This document shows positions 37,201 through 46,840 of a stretch of 64,000 bases of DNA, piece after piece. Origin of the DNA: Janibacter massiliensis (GTDB taxonomy: Bacteria > Actinomycetota > Actinomycetes > Actinomycetales > Dermatophilaceae); assembly GCF_900289115.1 (NCBI RefSeq), contig NZ_LT985196.1, positions 2,118,751 through 2,182,750 of the forward strand, given 5' to 3'. A program made the translations under genes and the position numbers. How positions within the stretch are numbered: the stretch's first letter is position 1; each line of letters opens with the position of its first letter. Under the pieces are notes generated by a model. It ran no database searches. It saw nothing but the letters and a program-made list of their open reading frames with translations, and was not told the origin of the DNA.

Positions 37201-38216
37201 ACGGTGAGGGAGGTCTCCGCGACGTTCGTCGCCAGGACGATGCGGCGTCCGGTGTGCGGGGCGAACACGCGGTGCTGCTCGGCAGCCGACAGCCGGGCGT
37301 ACAGCGGGAGGACCTCCGTGCCCGGGAGGTTCGCGCCCGCGAGCGCGTCGGCGGCGTCGCGGATCTCCCGTTCGCCGGAGAGGAACACCAGGACGTCCCG
37401 GGGCCCGCCGGTGTCGGGCTCGGTCCACAGCTCGGAGACCGCGTCGACGATCCCGGCGACCTGGTCGTGCGGCTCGCCGGCCGCGTCGTCCGCGGTGTCC
37501 TCGCCCGCCAGCGGCCGGTACCGGATCTCGACGGGGAAGGTCCGGCCGCTCACCTCGATGATCGGCGCCGGGGTGCCGTCGGGGGCCGCGAAGTGCGCGG
37601 CGAACCGCTGCGGGTCGATCGTGGCGGAGGTGACGATCACCTTGAGGTCGGGCCGGCGCGGCAGCAGCCGCTTGAGGTATCCGAGGATGAAGTCGATGTT
37701 GAGGGAGCGCTCGTGCGCCTCGTCGATGATGATCGTGTCGTACCGCCGCAGGTCCCGGTCGCGCTGCATCTCCGACAGGAGGATCCCGTCGGTCATCACC
37801 TTCACGGCGGTCGCGCGCGTGGCCTTCGCGGTGAACCGGACCTGGTAGCCGACGTCGGCGCCGATCTCGACGTCGAGCTCCTGCGCCAGCCGTTCGGCGA
37901 CGGACCGCGCCGCGATCCGGCGCGGCTGGGTGTGGCCGATCTGCCCGGTGCGGCCCCGGCCCAGCTCGAGGCACATCTTCGGGATCTGCGTGGTCTTGCC
38001 CGACCCGGTCTCCCCGGCGATGACGACGACCTGATGATCGCGGATCGCCGCGAGGATGTCGTCACGCCGCTCGACGACCGGCAGCTCCGCGGGGTAGCGG
38101 AGCAGCTGCGGATCGGTCCAGTCGCGGGTGGGCTGCGGCGGCCGGACCGGCGGCTGGCCCCCACGCCCGCGGCCCCTCCCCCGGCCGCGGGCGCGCGTCG
38201 GGGTCGGTTCGGGCAT
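34269..38216 (-). CDS. hrpA: DEAH-box RNA helicase HrpA
   Basis: 1315-residue ATP-dependent helicase. After an Arg/Gly-rich start come Walker A IAGETGSGKTTQIPK, IIIDEAHERSLNIDF (DEAH), SATIDPQRF, RPLAG...VFLSGEREI and QRAGRCGRV of the second domain, then the HA2/OB region and a long DUF3418 C-terminus characteristic of bacterial HrpA. It acts on RNA; HrpA has been linked to mRNA handling and stalled-ribosome rescue. Confidence 0.95.
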   Translation of the reverse strand: MPEPTPTRARGRGRGRGRGGQPPVRPPQPTRDWTDPQLLRYPAELPVVERRDDILAAIRDHQVVVIAGETGSGKTTQIPKMCLELGRGRTGQIGHTQPRRIAARSVAERLAQELDVEIGADVGYQVRFTAKATRATAVKVMTDGILLSEMQRDRDLRRYDTIIIDEAHERSLNIDFILGYLKRLLPRRPDLKVIVTSATIDPQRFAAHFAAPDGTPAPIIEVSGRTFPVEIRYRPLAGEDTADDAAGEPHDQVAGIVDAVSELWTEPDTGGPRDVLVFLSGEREIRDAADALAGANLPGTEVLPLYARLSAAEQHRVFAPHTGRRIVLATNVAETSLTVPGIRYVVDTGTARISRWSARTKVQRLPIEPVSQASANQRAGRCGRVADGICIRLYSQDDFAARPEFTDPEIQRTSLASVILQMTALGLGDVARFPFVDPPDSRQVADGLRLLEELQAVGETDERRGGRRLTDVGRALARLPLDPRMGRMLVEADRLGCVAEVLVIVAALSIQDPRERPVDKKEQADQAHARFAREHSDFASYLALWRYLRQQQRALSGSAFRRMCQREYLHYLRVREWQDLHTQLRAACEEHGIDPSAATAERDAEPDWDRIHQALLSGLLSHVGVRDEQRRDYLGARGARFSIQPGSALFRRQPAFVVSAELVETTKVWARTNARIDPAWAERLGAHVVKRQHSEPRWSRRQAAAVATERVTLYGVPLATDRTVQLARIDPALARELFIRHALVVGDWDTRHEVIAHNRALVEDAAELEERSRRRGLVADDEAIMAFYDTRIPASVVSGRHFDSWWKTARRTAPDLLTLTEDVLLTDAAGEISGSDFPRTWRTGELELSLTYRFDPSAPDDGVTVHIPVAVLNQVPDTGFDRLVPGVREDLLTALIKTLPKPIRRHVVPAPDHARAACAEIARAEAARPTGPDGPDHADDEPLVVELARILTQRAGVPVSPHDLDPERLPAHLRMTYAVEDGGGRVLGSGKDLAALRQSLGGHLQNRVSRAGRALERAGLTSWTMGELPRTFASRTGGHEVVGYPALVDEGESVAVRVLAHESEAVAAHRRGVRRLLVLGTTPPWKRVLSHLDNAQKAALAHNPHGSVPALLQDCLEAAVDDIVGPDAEREVRDDQAFAAALSAVRTHAAARVLAVVRGVQPVLAAAGRVTLALDAMGRRTDNAVLRATAADVRAQLGSLVRPGFVAATGLSRLPDLERYLAAMEHRLTRAAANPREDVLQATVDRVEERYADLLDALPATAAATDEVRAIATAIEELRVSLFAQHLGTNGPVSEKRVLKAIDAVRGEWSLPPDR

Positions 38217-38237
38217 GGCGAGCAGGATACGGCCGGC

Positions 38238-39440
38238 TCAGGGACGGCGCTCCGGCACGCGGTCGACCTGGCGGCGGGCCGTCGCCAGAAGCGGCTGCTC
38301 CTTCCCGACGAGGTCGCGGCGGGCGACCCGCTCGTCCCGTTCGCGAACCGTCCGTGCCTGCGCCGTCTCGGTGCCTCGCAGCCGGGCCAGACGGTCTTGC
38401 GTCGACTCGATCCGCGCGTTCGCCGTCTCCGCCGCCGTGGTCCCCACGTGCACGGTCGCGATCCCCCGCGCGACCGTCCGGCGGGCCCCCGGCGTCGCGC
38501 CCGCCGCGATGGCGAAGTCCTCCCGGTAGGCCGCGACGAGCTCGAGCTCGGGGGTCTTGCGGACCTTGTTCGCGACCTTCGCCGGGACGGTCACCCGGCG
38601 CCCGCGGTGGACGATGTCGACGTCCTTCTCCGTGTCGAAGAGGCGGGTGTCCTTGTTCACCGCCTTCCCCCTCGCGACGGCGTCGGCGCCTGCCACCTTC
38701 TTCAGCAGCCGGAGGGAGCCCGCACCGACCAGCCCGACCCCGGCCCAGGCGATCTCCTCCGTGCTCGGCAGGTCGGCCTCCCCCTCGAACACCCGGCGGT
38801 AGGTCCACGTGACGCCCTTCGCCGCGCTCGCTGCGCTGGAGACCCCCGACCCGATGACCGGCACCGACTCGAGCCACCCGGTCACCCGCTCGACGCCGGC
38901 ATCGAAGACCTGGCTGGCGTGGTACCCCTCGGGGTCGGGCTCCCCCGCTGCGGACAGCTCGCTCATCTGGTCGACGAAACGCCGTTCGGCGGCGAGCAGA
39001 TCGTCCTGGCAGCACACCTGCTCCTCGTTGACCCTCCCGACGGCCAGGTCCGCGTCCTCGACCCGACGCTGCCAGTCCTCGATCGACTCCCCGGGCCGCT
39101 GGCCCGCCGACTCGATCTCGTTCTTGGCGTCGACCGCCCGCTGCCACCGGTCCGCGACCCGCTTCTCGGCCTCTTTCACGTCGTCGAGCGCCCGTGCGAA
39201 GGCCCGCAGCGGGCCGGGCGTGCCCCCGAGACGGTCTCGGACACCCTCGAGGAAGAGGGCGATCCCCTCGAGCCGCCCGGCGAGCGCCTCGGCCGAGGGC
39301 GAGGACCACCCCGCCCCGTCGAGTCCCCGCAGGACGCGGGCCATCGCGTCGAGGTCGTCGTGGAGCCCCGCCATCCGGGTCGCCTCGAGGCGGAGGGCGT
39401 GCGCATCGCCCCCCGGCGGATCGTCGAGGGGGATGCTCAC
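38238..39440 (-). CDS. Large WXG100-like protein with unknown C-terminal domain (possible type VII effector)
   Basis: 400 residues. The first 110 residues form a helical hairpin with GAGWSSPSAEALAGRLEGI at about 35-53, resembling the WxG turn of WXG100 proteins. A middle helical zone precedes a Gly/Ala-rich, weakly hydrophobic stretch (VPVIGSGVSSAASAAKGVTW) and a C-terminal domain of mixed composition ending in an Arg-rich tail. The GTG at 39440 overlaps the small gene's stop. The pair layout recalls ESX/type VII substrates and toxins, but no toxin motif or ESX machinery is visible here. Confidence 0.5.
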   Translation of the reverse strand: MSIPLDDPPGGDAHALRLEATRMAGLHDDLDAMARVLRGLDGAGWSSPSAEALAGRLEGIALFLEGVRDRLGGTPGPLRAFARALDDVKEAEKRVADRWQRAVDAKNEIESAGQRPGESIEDWQRRVEDADLAVGRVNEEQVCCQDDLLAAERRFVDQMSELSAAGEPDPEGYHASQVFDAGVERVTGWLESVPVIGSGVSSAASAAKGVTWTYRRVFEGEADLPSTEEIAWAGVGLVGAGSLRLLKKVAGADAVARGKAVNKDTRLFDTEKDVDIVHRGRRVTVPAKVANKVRKTPELELVAAYREDFAIAAGATPGARRTVARGIATVHVGTTAAETANARIESTQDRLARLRGTETAQARTVRERDERVARRDLVGKEQPLLATARRQVDRVPERRP

Positions 39441-39742
39441 GACCGGCCTCCCAGCGAGCGGGCCGCCGACGTCTCCGCCCTCACGTACGCCGTCCCCGCC
39501 CGGTCGAGGAGGTCGGCCGTCTCGGTCATCCGGTCCTGCATCCGGCGGCGGTGGCGGTCCCAGTCGAGCTGGACGTGGCCGTAGGCGTCGGCGGTCTGGT
39601 CGCTGGGGAACCACGGGCGGAACCGTTCCCCGGCGGCCGCGCGGTCGCCGCACAGGTCCTCGAGCACGCCGGCGATGTCGCGCAGCCGTGTGGCGAGGAG
39701 GGCGATGACCTCCGTGTCGATGACGTGGATCGTCTCGGTCAT
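39437..39742 (-). CDS. Small WXG100-like helical protein
   Basis: 101 residues, ATG start, mostly helical with Trp in RPWFPSDQTADAYGHVQLDWDRHRRRM at the centre, the size and layout of WXG100/ESAT-6-like proteins, although the exact W-x-G is absent. Coupled by GTGA overlap to the 400-residue gene downstream. Likely a partner or chaperone of that protein; inferred from the pairing only. Confidence 0.5.
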   Translation of the reverse strand: MTETIHVIDTEVIALLATRLRDIAGVLEDLCGDRAAAGERFRPWFPSDQTADAYGHVQLDWDRHRRRMQDRMTETADLLDRAGTAYVRAETSAARSLGGRS

Positions 39743-39763
39743 GCCATCGACGCTACGAAGGAT

Positions 39764-39804
39764 CGGGCCCGGCGCCGGTGGGTTCTCCACAGGCGCCGGG
39801 CCCG
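39764..39804. terminator. Strong hairpin terminator after metY
   Basis: A perfect 13-base inverted repeat (39764-39776 with 39792-39804, core GGGCCCGGCGCC) with a 15-base loop, 15 bases beyond the metY stop. No T run follows. It also lies just upstream of the WXG100-like operon start at 39742. Confidence 0.7.
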
Positions 39805-39819
39805 GCCGGGCTCCGGGGA

Positions 39820-41142
39820 TCAGCCGCGGGCGGCCGCGAAGCCCTTCTCGAGATCGGCGACGATGTCGTCGATGTGCTCGATGCCGACCGCGAGCCGCAC
39901 GAGCCCGGCGGTGACGCCCGCGGCGATCCGCTCCTCGTCGCTGCCCTGGGAGTGCGTCGTCGTCCACGGGTGGATCGCGAGCGAACGCACGTCGCCGATG
40001 TTCGCCACGTGGCTGTGCAGCTCCAGGCCCTCGACGAACCGGCGGCCCGCCTCGGCCCCGCCCGCGATCTCGAAGCCGAGGACGGCGCCGGCCCCGCGCG
40101 GCGCGTACCGCTGCGCGACCTCGTGGTAGTCGTCCCCCGGCAGCGAGGCCCAGCGCACGGCCTCGACCTGCTCGTGGCCCTCGAGGAAGCGCGCGACGGC
40201 GTGGGTGTTCTCGAGGTGGCGCTCCATGCGCAGGCTCAGGGTCTCGATGCCCTGGGCGATGAGGAAGGCGTTGAACGGCGAGGCGGCCGGGCCGAGGTCC
40301 CGCAGCAGCTGCACGCGCGCCTTGAGGATGAACGACAGGTTGGCGCCGAACGCCGATCCGACGCCGAGGTCCGGGCCGTACCGCAGCCCGTGGTAGCTCT
40401 CGTCCGGGGTGTTGTAGCTCGGGAAGCGCTCGGGGTCGGTCGTGTAGTCGAAGGTCCCCGCGTCGACGATGACGCCGGCGATCGACGTCCCGTGCCCGCC
40501 GAGGTACTTCGTCGCCGAGTGGACGACGACGTCGGCGCCGTGCTCGATGGGCCGGAGCACCCACGGGGTCGCGATCGTGTTGTCGACGACGAGCGGCACG
40601 CCGGCCTCGTGAGCAGCGTCGGCCACCGCACGGACGTCGAGGACGGCCGAGCGGGGGTTGCTGATCGTCTCCGCGAAGAAGAGCTTGGTGTTCGGCCGGA
40701 CGGCATCGCGCCACGCCTGGACGTCGTTGACGTCCTCGACGAAGGTCGCCTCGATGCCGTATCGGGGCAGCGTCCGCTTGATGAGGTTGAACGTCCCGCC
40801 GTAGAGCGGCGCCGCGGCGACGATGTGGTCCCCGGCCTCGGCGATGTTGATGATCGCGAGGGTCTCGGCCGCCTGCCCGGAGGCGACGAGCAGGGCGCCG
40901 ACGCCGCCCTCGAGCGCCGCGATGCGCTGCTCGACGACGTCGTTCGTCGGGTTCATCAGCCGCGTGTAGATGTTGCCCATCTCCGACAGCCCGAACAGGG
41001 CCGCCGCGTGCTCGGTGTCCCGGAACTGGTAGCTGGTCGTCTGGTAGATCGGCAGCGCACGGGCCCCGGTCGTCGGGTCGGGCACCTGGCCGGCGTGGAC
41101 CTGGCGGGTCTCGAAGGCCCACTGGCTCGGGTCGGTCGTCAT
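39820..41142 (-). CDS. metY: O-acetylhomoserine sulfhydrylase MetY
   Basis: PLP enzyme of the Cys/Met metabolism family, 440 residues, makes homocysteine from O-acetylhomoserine and sulfide. Opening ETRQVHAGQVPDPTTGARALPIYQTTSYQF is typical; the PLP lysine is in VVHSATKYLGGHGTSIAG, and the insertion FPSYNTPDESYHGLRYG distinguishes MetY from MetB. Paired with metX functionally, and both are preceded by a SAM-IV riboswitch. Confidence 0.95.
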   Translation of the reverse strand: MTTDPSQWAFETRQVHAGQVPDPTTGARALPIYQTTSYQFRDTEHAAALFGLSEMGNIYTRLMNPTNDVVEQRIAALEGGVGALLVASGQAAETLAIINIAEAGDHIVAAAPLYGGTFNLIKRTLPRYGIEATFVEDVNDVQAWRDAVRPNTKLFFAETISNPRSAVLDVRAVADAAHEAGVPLVVDNTIATPWVLRPIEHGADVVVHSATKYLGGHGTSIAGVIVDAGTFDYTTDPERFPSYNTPDESYHGLRYGPDLGVGSAFGANLSFILKARVQLLRDLGPAASPFNAFLIAQGIETLSLRMERHLENTHAVARFLEGHEQVEAVRWASLPGDDYHEVAQRYAPRGAGAVLGFEIAGGAEAGRRFVEGLELHSHVANIGDVRSLAIHPWTTTHSQGSDEERIAAGVTAGLVRLAVGIEHIDDIVADLEKGFAAARG

Positions 41143-41242
41143 CGGTTCACCTCTCGATCGGCGGCGCGAACCCGCGCCGTGTGGACGGACGCGTCGGGGG
41201 CCGATGGGGCAGGTGGCTCCCGCGCTTGCAGGCGGACGCCTG

Positions 41243-41327
41243 CCAGGTCCTCACCCGGGGCACCCCACCGCGGTTGGAGGGTTGCCGGCCAGCGAGCCGG
41301 GGCTTCGCGCTGGCGCTCATGACCTTG
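41243..41327 (-). promoter_or_regulatory. SAM-IV riboswitch upstream of metY
   Basis: Minus-strand RNA with the same blocks as the metX copy: AAGGTCATGAG, GCCCCGGCTCGCTGG, CCGGCAACCCTCC, GGTGGGGTGCCCCGGGTGAGGACCT. The closing helix is AGGTC/GACCT. It ends about 100 bases before the metY ATG, leaving room for a terminator or ribosome-site switch. Two copies of this class in one window fit joint control of metX and metY by SAM. Confidence 0.88.
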
Positions 41328-41399
41328 GTCGACGGTAAGCCACGACCGGTCCGTGCGACAAGGCGGAGCCGCATCGTGGACCTGATCGGTGCGCGGCGA

Positions 41400-41813
41400 T
41401 CAGGGCGCGCGGGAGGCGCCTCTCAGCAGCCACCACAGCCCGAGGATGGGCAGGACGAGCGGCAGGTAGCCGTACCCGGCCCCCAGGTGGGACCACACCG
41501 TCTTGTCCGGGAAGCGCTCGGGCACGAGGTACGACGCGAGCCCCACGAGGACGACACCCGCGAGCTCGACGGAGATGGCGGCGATCGCCACCCGCCTCGA
41601 GGTGCGGTCGCCGCGGGCGAGGCAGACCGTGGCCACGACGTAGATGACGGCGGCGAGCGCCGAGAGCACGTAGGACAACGGCGCGCGGTCGAAGTACTCC
41701 GAGATCTGCAGGATGCTCCGCCCCGTCGCCGCGAGGGCCAGCAGCCCGTACAGGCCGACGAGGACGAGGCCCGGACCGCGGGCCCGGAACGGACGCGAAC
41801 CGGGCTCAGCCAC
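41400..41813 (-). CDS. Predicted four-span membrane protein
   Basis: 137 residues, alternate start. Four hydrophobic spans are visible (LVLVGLYGLLALAA, YVLSALAAVIYVVATVCLA, VAIAAISVELAGVVLVGLASYLV, YLPLVLPILGLWWLLRG). It overlaps the previous membrane gene by eight bases. Small actinobacterial proteins of this shape are unassigned. Confidence 0.65.
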   Translation of the reverse strand: MAEPGSRPFRARGPGLVLVGLYGLLALAATGRSILQISEYFDRAPLSYVLSALAAVIYVVATVCLARGDRTSRRVAIAAISVELAGVVLVGLASYLVPERFPDKTVWSHLGAGYGYLPLVLPILGLWWLLRGASRAP

Positions 41814-42168
41814 CGAGGCCCCAGATCTGGTCGAGCCGGACCGTCATGACGGCGACCGCGAGCGCCCCGCCGACGACGGTCCCCATCGCCCACCGGCTCT
41901 TCTCCTTGAGCGCGAGGAAGGCGACCGCTGGCGGCACGAACGGCAGCGTGAGGGCGTACGCGACGAAGGTCGCCCGCTCGGCGGACGAGACCACGTGCCC
42001 CGAGCGGGCCGTGGCGAGCACGGCCTGGACGATCAGGAGGAGCTCGAGGACGGCGGCGACGAGCAGGAGCCCGTCGTCGACGATGCGGTCCCGCACGAGG
42101 TACCAGCCGGCAACCACCACGAGGACCCCGACCGCGACGTGCACGGCGATGGTCAGGGGCTCGATCAC
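41806..42168 (-). CDS. Predicted four-span membrane protein
   Basis: 120 residues with about four membrane spans (AVHVAVGVLVVVAGWYLV, DGLLLVAAVLELLLIVQAVL, VAYALTLPFVPPAVAFLAL, WAMGTVVGGALAVAVM). Pairs with the preceding-coordinate gene through an eight-base overlap, so the two probably act together. Family unknown to me. Confidence 0.65.
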   Translation of the reverse strand: MIEPLTIAVHVAVGVLVVVAGWYLVRDRIVDDGLLLVAAVLELLLIVQAVLATARSGHVVSSAERATFVAYALTLPFVPPAVAFLALKEKSRWAMGTVVGGALAVAVMTVRLDQIWGLGG

Positions 42169-42227
42169 CCCGACAGGCTAGTGCCCGTCTTGGCGGCACC
42201 CGCGCGGCGGCTGGGAGGATGGAGCGC

Positions 42228-43640
42228 ATGGCACCTCGCGCGACCTCGGCCGAGCTCTTGGCGACCCTCCTCGACCCCGGGACGTGGATCTCGTGGGACT
42301 CCCCCGCGGACGAGTCGGGTCTTGCGGAGTCCTACCGGGACGACCTCGCGCGGTCCCGGGAGCGCGCCGGCACCGACGACTCCGTCATCACGGGACGCGG
42401 CCGGATCGACGGGACCGACGTGGCGGTCGTGTGCGGCGAGTTCCGCTTCCTCGGGGGCTCGATCGGGGCCGCCACCGCGGACCGCATCGTCGCGGTGGTC
42501 GAGCGGGCGCGTGAGGAGCGCCTGCCGCTCGTCGGGCTGCCCGCGAGCGGCGGGACCCGGATGCAGGAGGGCACGCCGGCGTTCGTCCGCATGGCCGACA
42601 TCGCCCGCGCCGTGCACGCCCACTCGGGCGCCGGCCTGGCGTACGTCGCCTGGCTGCGGCACCCCACGACGGGTGGCGTGCTCGCCTCGTGGGCGTCGCT
42701 GGCGCAGGTGACCTGGGCCGAGCCGGACGCGCTCGTCGGGTTCCTCGGCCCGGCGGTGTACGAGGTCCTCCACGGGGCGCCCTTCCCGGCCGGGGTGCAG
42801 ACCTCGGAGCACCTCGCCGAGGTGGGCGTCATCGACGGCGTCGTCCCCCTCGAGGAGCTGCGGGACCGGATCGCCGCGACGCTGCGGGGCCTGACCCCGT
42901 CCGGTCCGGCCGCGCCGCCGGCGGTCGCGGCCAGCGCCGCGGGGCCGTCGGTCCCGGTCGACGAGGCGGAGACGTGGGAGCGGGTGCAGCGCACCCGATC
43001 GGGGCAGCGGCCGGGCGCTCGCGACCTCCTCGCAGCGATCGCGAGCGACGTCGTCCCGCTCTCGGGCACCGGCGCGGGCGAACGGGACGCGGCGCTCGTC
43101 CTCGCGCTGGCGTCCGTCGGCGGGATCCGGTGCGTCGTCGCCGCCCAGGACCGCGACGCCCCGGCCCCGATCGGTCCCGGTGGCCTGCGGACGGCCCGGC
43201 GGGGCATGGCCCTGGCGCAGCAGCTGCGGCTGCCCCTGCTCACCGTCGTCGACACCCCGGGCGCCGAGCTCTCCGCCACCGCCGAGCAGGGCGCGCTCGC
43301 CGGCGAGATCGCCCGGTGCCTCGCCGACCTCACCTCGCTCACTGTGCCGACCGCCGCCGTCCTGCTCGGCCAGGGCACCGGGGGTGGCGCGCTCGCCCTC
43401 CTCCCGGCTGCGACCCGGATCGCCGCGGGCGACGCCTGGCTCTCACCGCTCCCGCCGGAGGGTGCGAGCGCCATCGTCCACAAGGACGCCGCCCACGCCG
43501 CAGAGATGGCCCACGTCCAGCGCGTGAGCGCGGCCGCGATGCACGCGGACGGGTCTATCGATGTCGTCATCCCCGAGGGCGAGGGCATGCTCGAGGAGAT
43601 CGGCAGGCACGTGGCCCGCGCCCTCGCGCCGTCCTCCTGA
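42228..43640 (+). CDS. Fused beta-alpha carboxyltransferase (AccD/AccA-like)
   Basis: 470 residues containing both halves of an acyl-CoA carboxyltransferase. The AccD-like part has VAVVCGEFRFLGGSIGAATADRI and ASGGTRMQEGTPAFVRMADI; the AccA-like part has LPLLTVVDTPGAELSATAEQGALAGEIARCL and LLGQGTGGGALALL. These are crotonase-fold oxyanion loops. The AccD zinc ribbon is absent. It would move carboxyl groups between biotin and an acyl-CoA, but no biotin carboxylase or carrier gene is adjacent. The ATG at 42228 is favoured by GGGAGG nine bases upstream. Confidence 0.82.
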   Translation: MAPRATSAELLATLLDPGTWISWDSPADESGLAESYRDDLARSRERAGTDDSVITGRGRIDGTDVAVVCGEFRFLGGSIGAATADRIVAVVERAREERLPLVGLPASGGTRMQEGTPAFVRMADIARAVHAHSGAGLAYVAWLRHPTTGGVLASWASLAQVTWAEPDALVGFLGPAVYEVLHGAPFPAGVQTSEHLAEVGVIDGVVPLEELRDRIAATLRGLTPSGPAAPPAVAASAAGPSVPVDEAETWERVQRTRSGQRPGARDLLAAIASDVVPLSGTGAGERDAALVLALASVGGIRCVVAAQDRDAPAPIGPGGLRTARRGMALAQQLRLPLLTVVDTPGAELSATAEQGALAGEIARCLADLTSLTVPTAAVLLGQGTGGGALALLPAATRIAAGDAWLSPLPPEGASAIVHKDAAHAAEMAHVQRVSAAAMHADGSIDVVIPEGEGMLEEIGRHVARALAPSS

Positions 43641-43735
43641 GGTCGGGCGACCGGCCCCGCGTAGGGTGGGCCGACGCCGCACGGTGACCACCGTCACAGC
43701 GGCGGACCCCGCCACCGACCCCGTGGAGCACCGAC

Positions 43736-45109
<1,374 letters not shown>

Positions 45110-45112
45110 GGG

Positions 45113-46840
45113 TCAGGGCTGGGTGATCTTCCAGAAACCCTCGCCCTTGACGATGAGCAGGGAGGTCTCGGCCGGGACCCGCAACGGCTGGCTCGTGTCG
45201 GAGTACAGCGAGGTGACCTGCTCGACCTTCTCGCCCCTGGTCGAGTAGAGGTCGATCCGGTCGTCGGCCTCGACGACGAGCGTCGCACCGGCGCGGGCGT
45301 CGAAGACCCGGTTCCCGTCGCCCTCCGCGGGAAGGGTCAGGGGGTCGGCCTGCGTGATGGGCTCGAGCCGGAGGGTCCAGCTGCCGTCCGCGACGACCTG
45401 CACCTTCCGTGCCGGCTCGCCGCCCTCGCTCAGCCCGAAGTAGCTCGAGCCGTCACGGACGCGCGACGTGGCGAAGGCGACGCTCTCCCCGGCCAGACCG
45501 GACCCGTCGAGCAGGTCGATCCGGAGGGTGTCGCTGCCGTCGTAGGTGTATCGGACCTGTCCGTAGGTGGCGCCGGCCGGGAGGTCGAACGAGGCTCGTC
45601 CCGTCCCGGACCTCTCGAGGGGCTCGAAAGTCGGCACGTCCGGTGGGACGGTCTGGGACGGCTCGTCCTCCCCACCGAGCACGGTCACGGCCACCGCGCC
45701 GCCGCCGAGAAGGAGGAACAGACCGCTCGCCCCAGCCGCGGCGAGCACCTCGCGCCGGTCCCGCAGCCGGGGCCGGGCGGACGGGGCCGCGGTCGCACCT
45801 CCCAGGCCCGGTCCGGGGGTGTAGGTGCCCGAGCTGCCGCTCGACGGCATCGGGCCGGAGACTCCCGCCGGCGGGCGCGGGGTGGGCGAGGCCGGCGCCC
45901 CGAGCGATGATCCGGGCGCGGGCATCGGGGTCGGCGGGCCCGAGGGCGGGCTCAGCAGCGCGGCCGCGTCGTCCGTCGCCCGCTCCGAGCTGACCGGTGG
46001 CTCTCCCGGGTCGAGCCCCATGGCGCGGCCGGCGGCGGCGATCTCCCGGCCGAGCTCGAGCGCCGTCTGGGGCCGCTGTGCGGGGTCCTTCGCCATCGCG
46101 CGGTGGATGACGTCGGCGAGCGGGACGGGCACGCCGAGGGCGCGCAGGTCCGGCGGCTCCTCGGAGACGATCCGCGCGACGAGCGGCGCGAGGCTGTCCT
46201 CCTCCGGGCGGAGGAAGGGCGGCAGGCCGCGCAGGAGCTGGTGGAGGACCGACGCGAAGGAGTAGACGTCCGTGACCGGCCCGGCCTGCTGGCCGGAGAT
46301 GATCTCGGGCGGGGCGTGGTTGAGCGTCGCGGTGATGTACCCCGACCGCGTCTCGTAGGCGCTCCGCATCCGGGCGATGCCGAAGTCCACGAGCTTCGGC
46401 GTGCCGTAGTCCGAGAAGAGGACGTTGTCCGGCTTGAGGTCGCGGTGCACGACCCCGGCCCGGTGGGCGGTCTCGAGCGCGCCGCACAGCGGGACGCCCC
46501 ACGCGACGACGTCCTCGGGGCGGACGGTCCCTCGCCGACGCATCGCATCGGCGAGGGAGCCGCCGCCGAGGAGCTCCATCGAGAGGTAGAGGTCGCCGTC
46601 CGCGGTGGTTCCGGCGTCGTGGATGGCGACGATGTTCGGGTGGCCGGACAGCCGTCCGAGGGCCAGGCACTCCCGCTCGAACCGAGCCTTGACGTTCAGG
46701 CCCACGCCGGTGTCGCGGATGACCTTCACCGCGACGCGGCGACTGAACCGTTCCTCGGTCGCGCGGTAGACGGTGCCGAACCCGCCCCGGCCGATCTCGA
46801 CGAGGTCGACCAGACCGGGGATGGACGGCTGGGCGGTCAC
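45113..46840 (-). CDS. Membrane Ser/Thr protein kinase with extracellular C-terminal domain
   Basis: 575 residues. The N-terminal kinase has GRGGFGTVYR (18-27), Lys39 (VAVKV), HRDLKPDN (132-139) and DFG (152-154), so it should be active. A Pro/Gly/Ala-rich linker leads to one membrane span (about 368-390, GLFLLLGGGAVAVTVL). The roughly 170-residue outer domain ends in GFWKITQP and resembles the C-terminal domain of the DUF2510 protein encoded just upstream. The ATG overlaps that gene by four bases. A sensory pair is inferred. No PASTA repeats. Confidence 0.9.
   Translation of the reverse strand: MTAQPSIPGLVDLVEIGRGGFGTVYRATEERFSRRVAVKVIRDTGVGLNVKARFERECLALGRLSGHPNIVAIHDAGTTADGDLYLSMELLGGGSLADAMRRRGTVRPEDVVAWGVPLCGALETAHRAGVVHRDLKPDNVLFSDYGTPKLVDFGIARMRSAYETRSGYITATLNHAPPEIISGQQAGPVTDVYSFASVLHQLLRGLPPFLRPEEDSLAPLVARIVSEEPPDLRALGVPVPLADVIHRAMAKDPAQRPQTALELGREIAAAGRAMGLDPGEPPVSSERATDDAAALLSPPSGPPTPMPAPGSSLGAPASPTPRPPAGVSGPMPSSGSSGTYTPGPGLGGATAAPSARPRLRDRREVLAAAGASGLFLLLGGGAVAVTVLGGEDEPSQTVPPDVPTFEPLERSGTGRASFDLPAGATYGQVRYTYDGSDTLRIDLLDGSGLAGESVAFATSRVRDGSSYFGLSEGGEPARKVQVVADGSWTLRLEPITQADPLTLPAEGDGNRVFDARAGATLVVEADDRIDLYSTRGEKVEQVTSLYSDTSQPLRVPAETSLLIVKGEGFWKITQP

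Noticed and set aside
36507-39584. Long plus-strand frame opposite hrpA and the WXG-like gene
   Set aside because: Shadow of the real minus-strand genes; low-complexity antisense composition.
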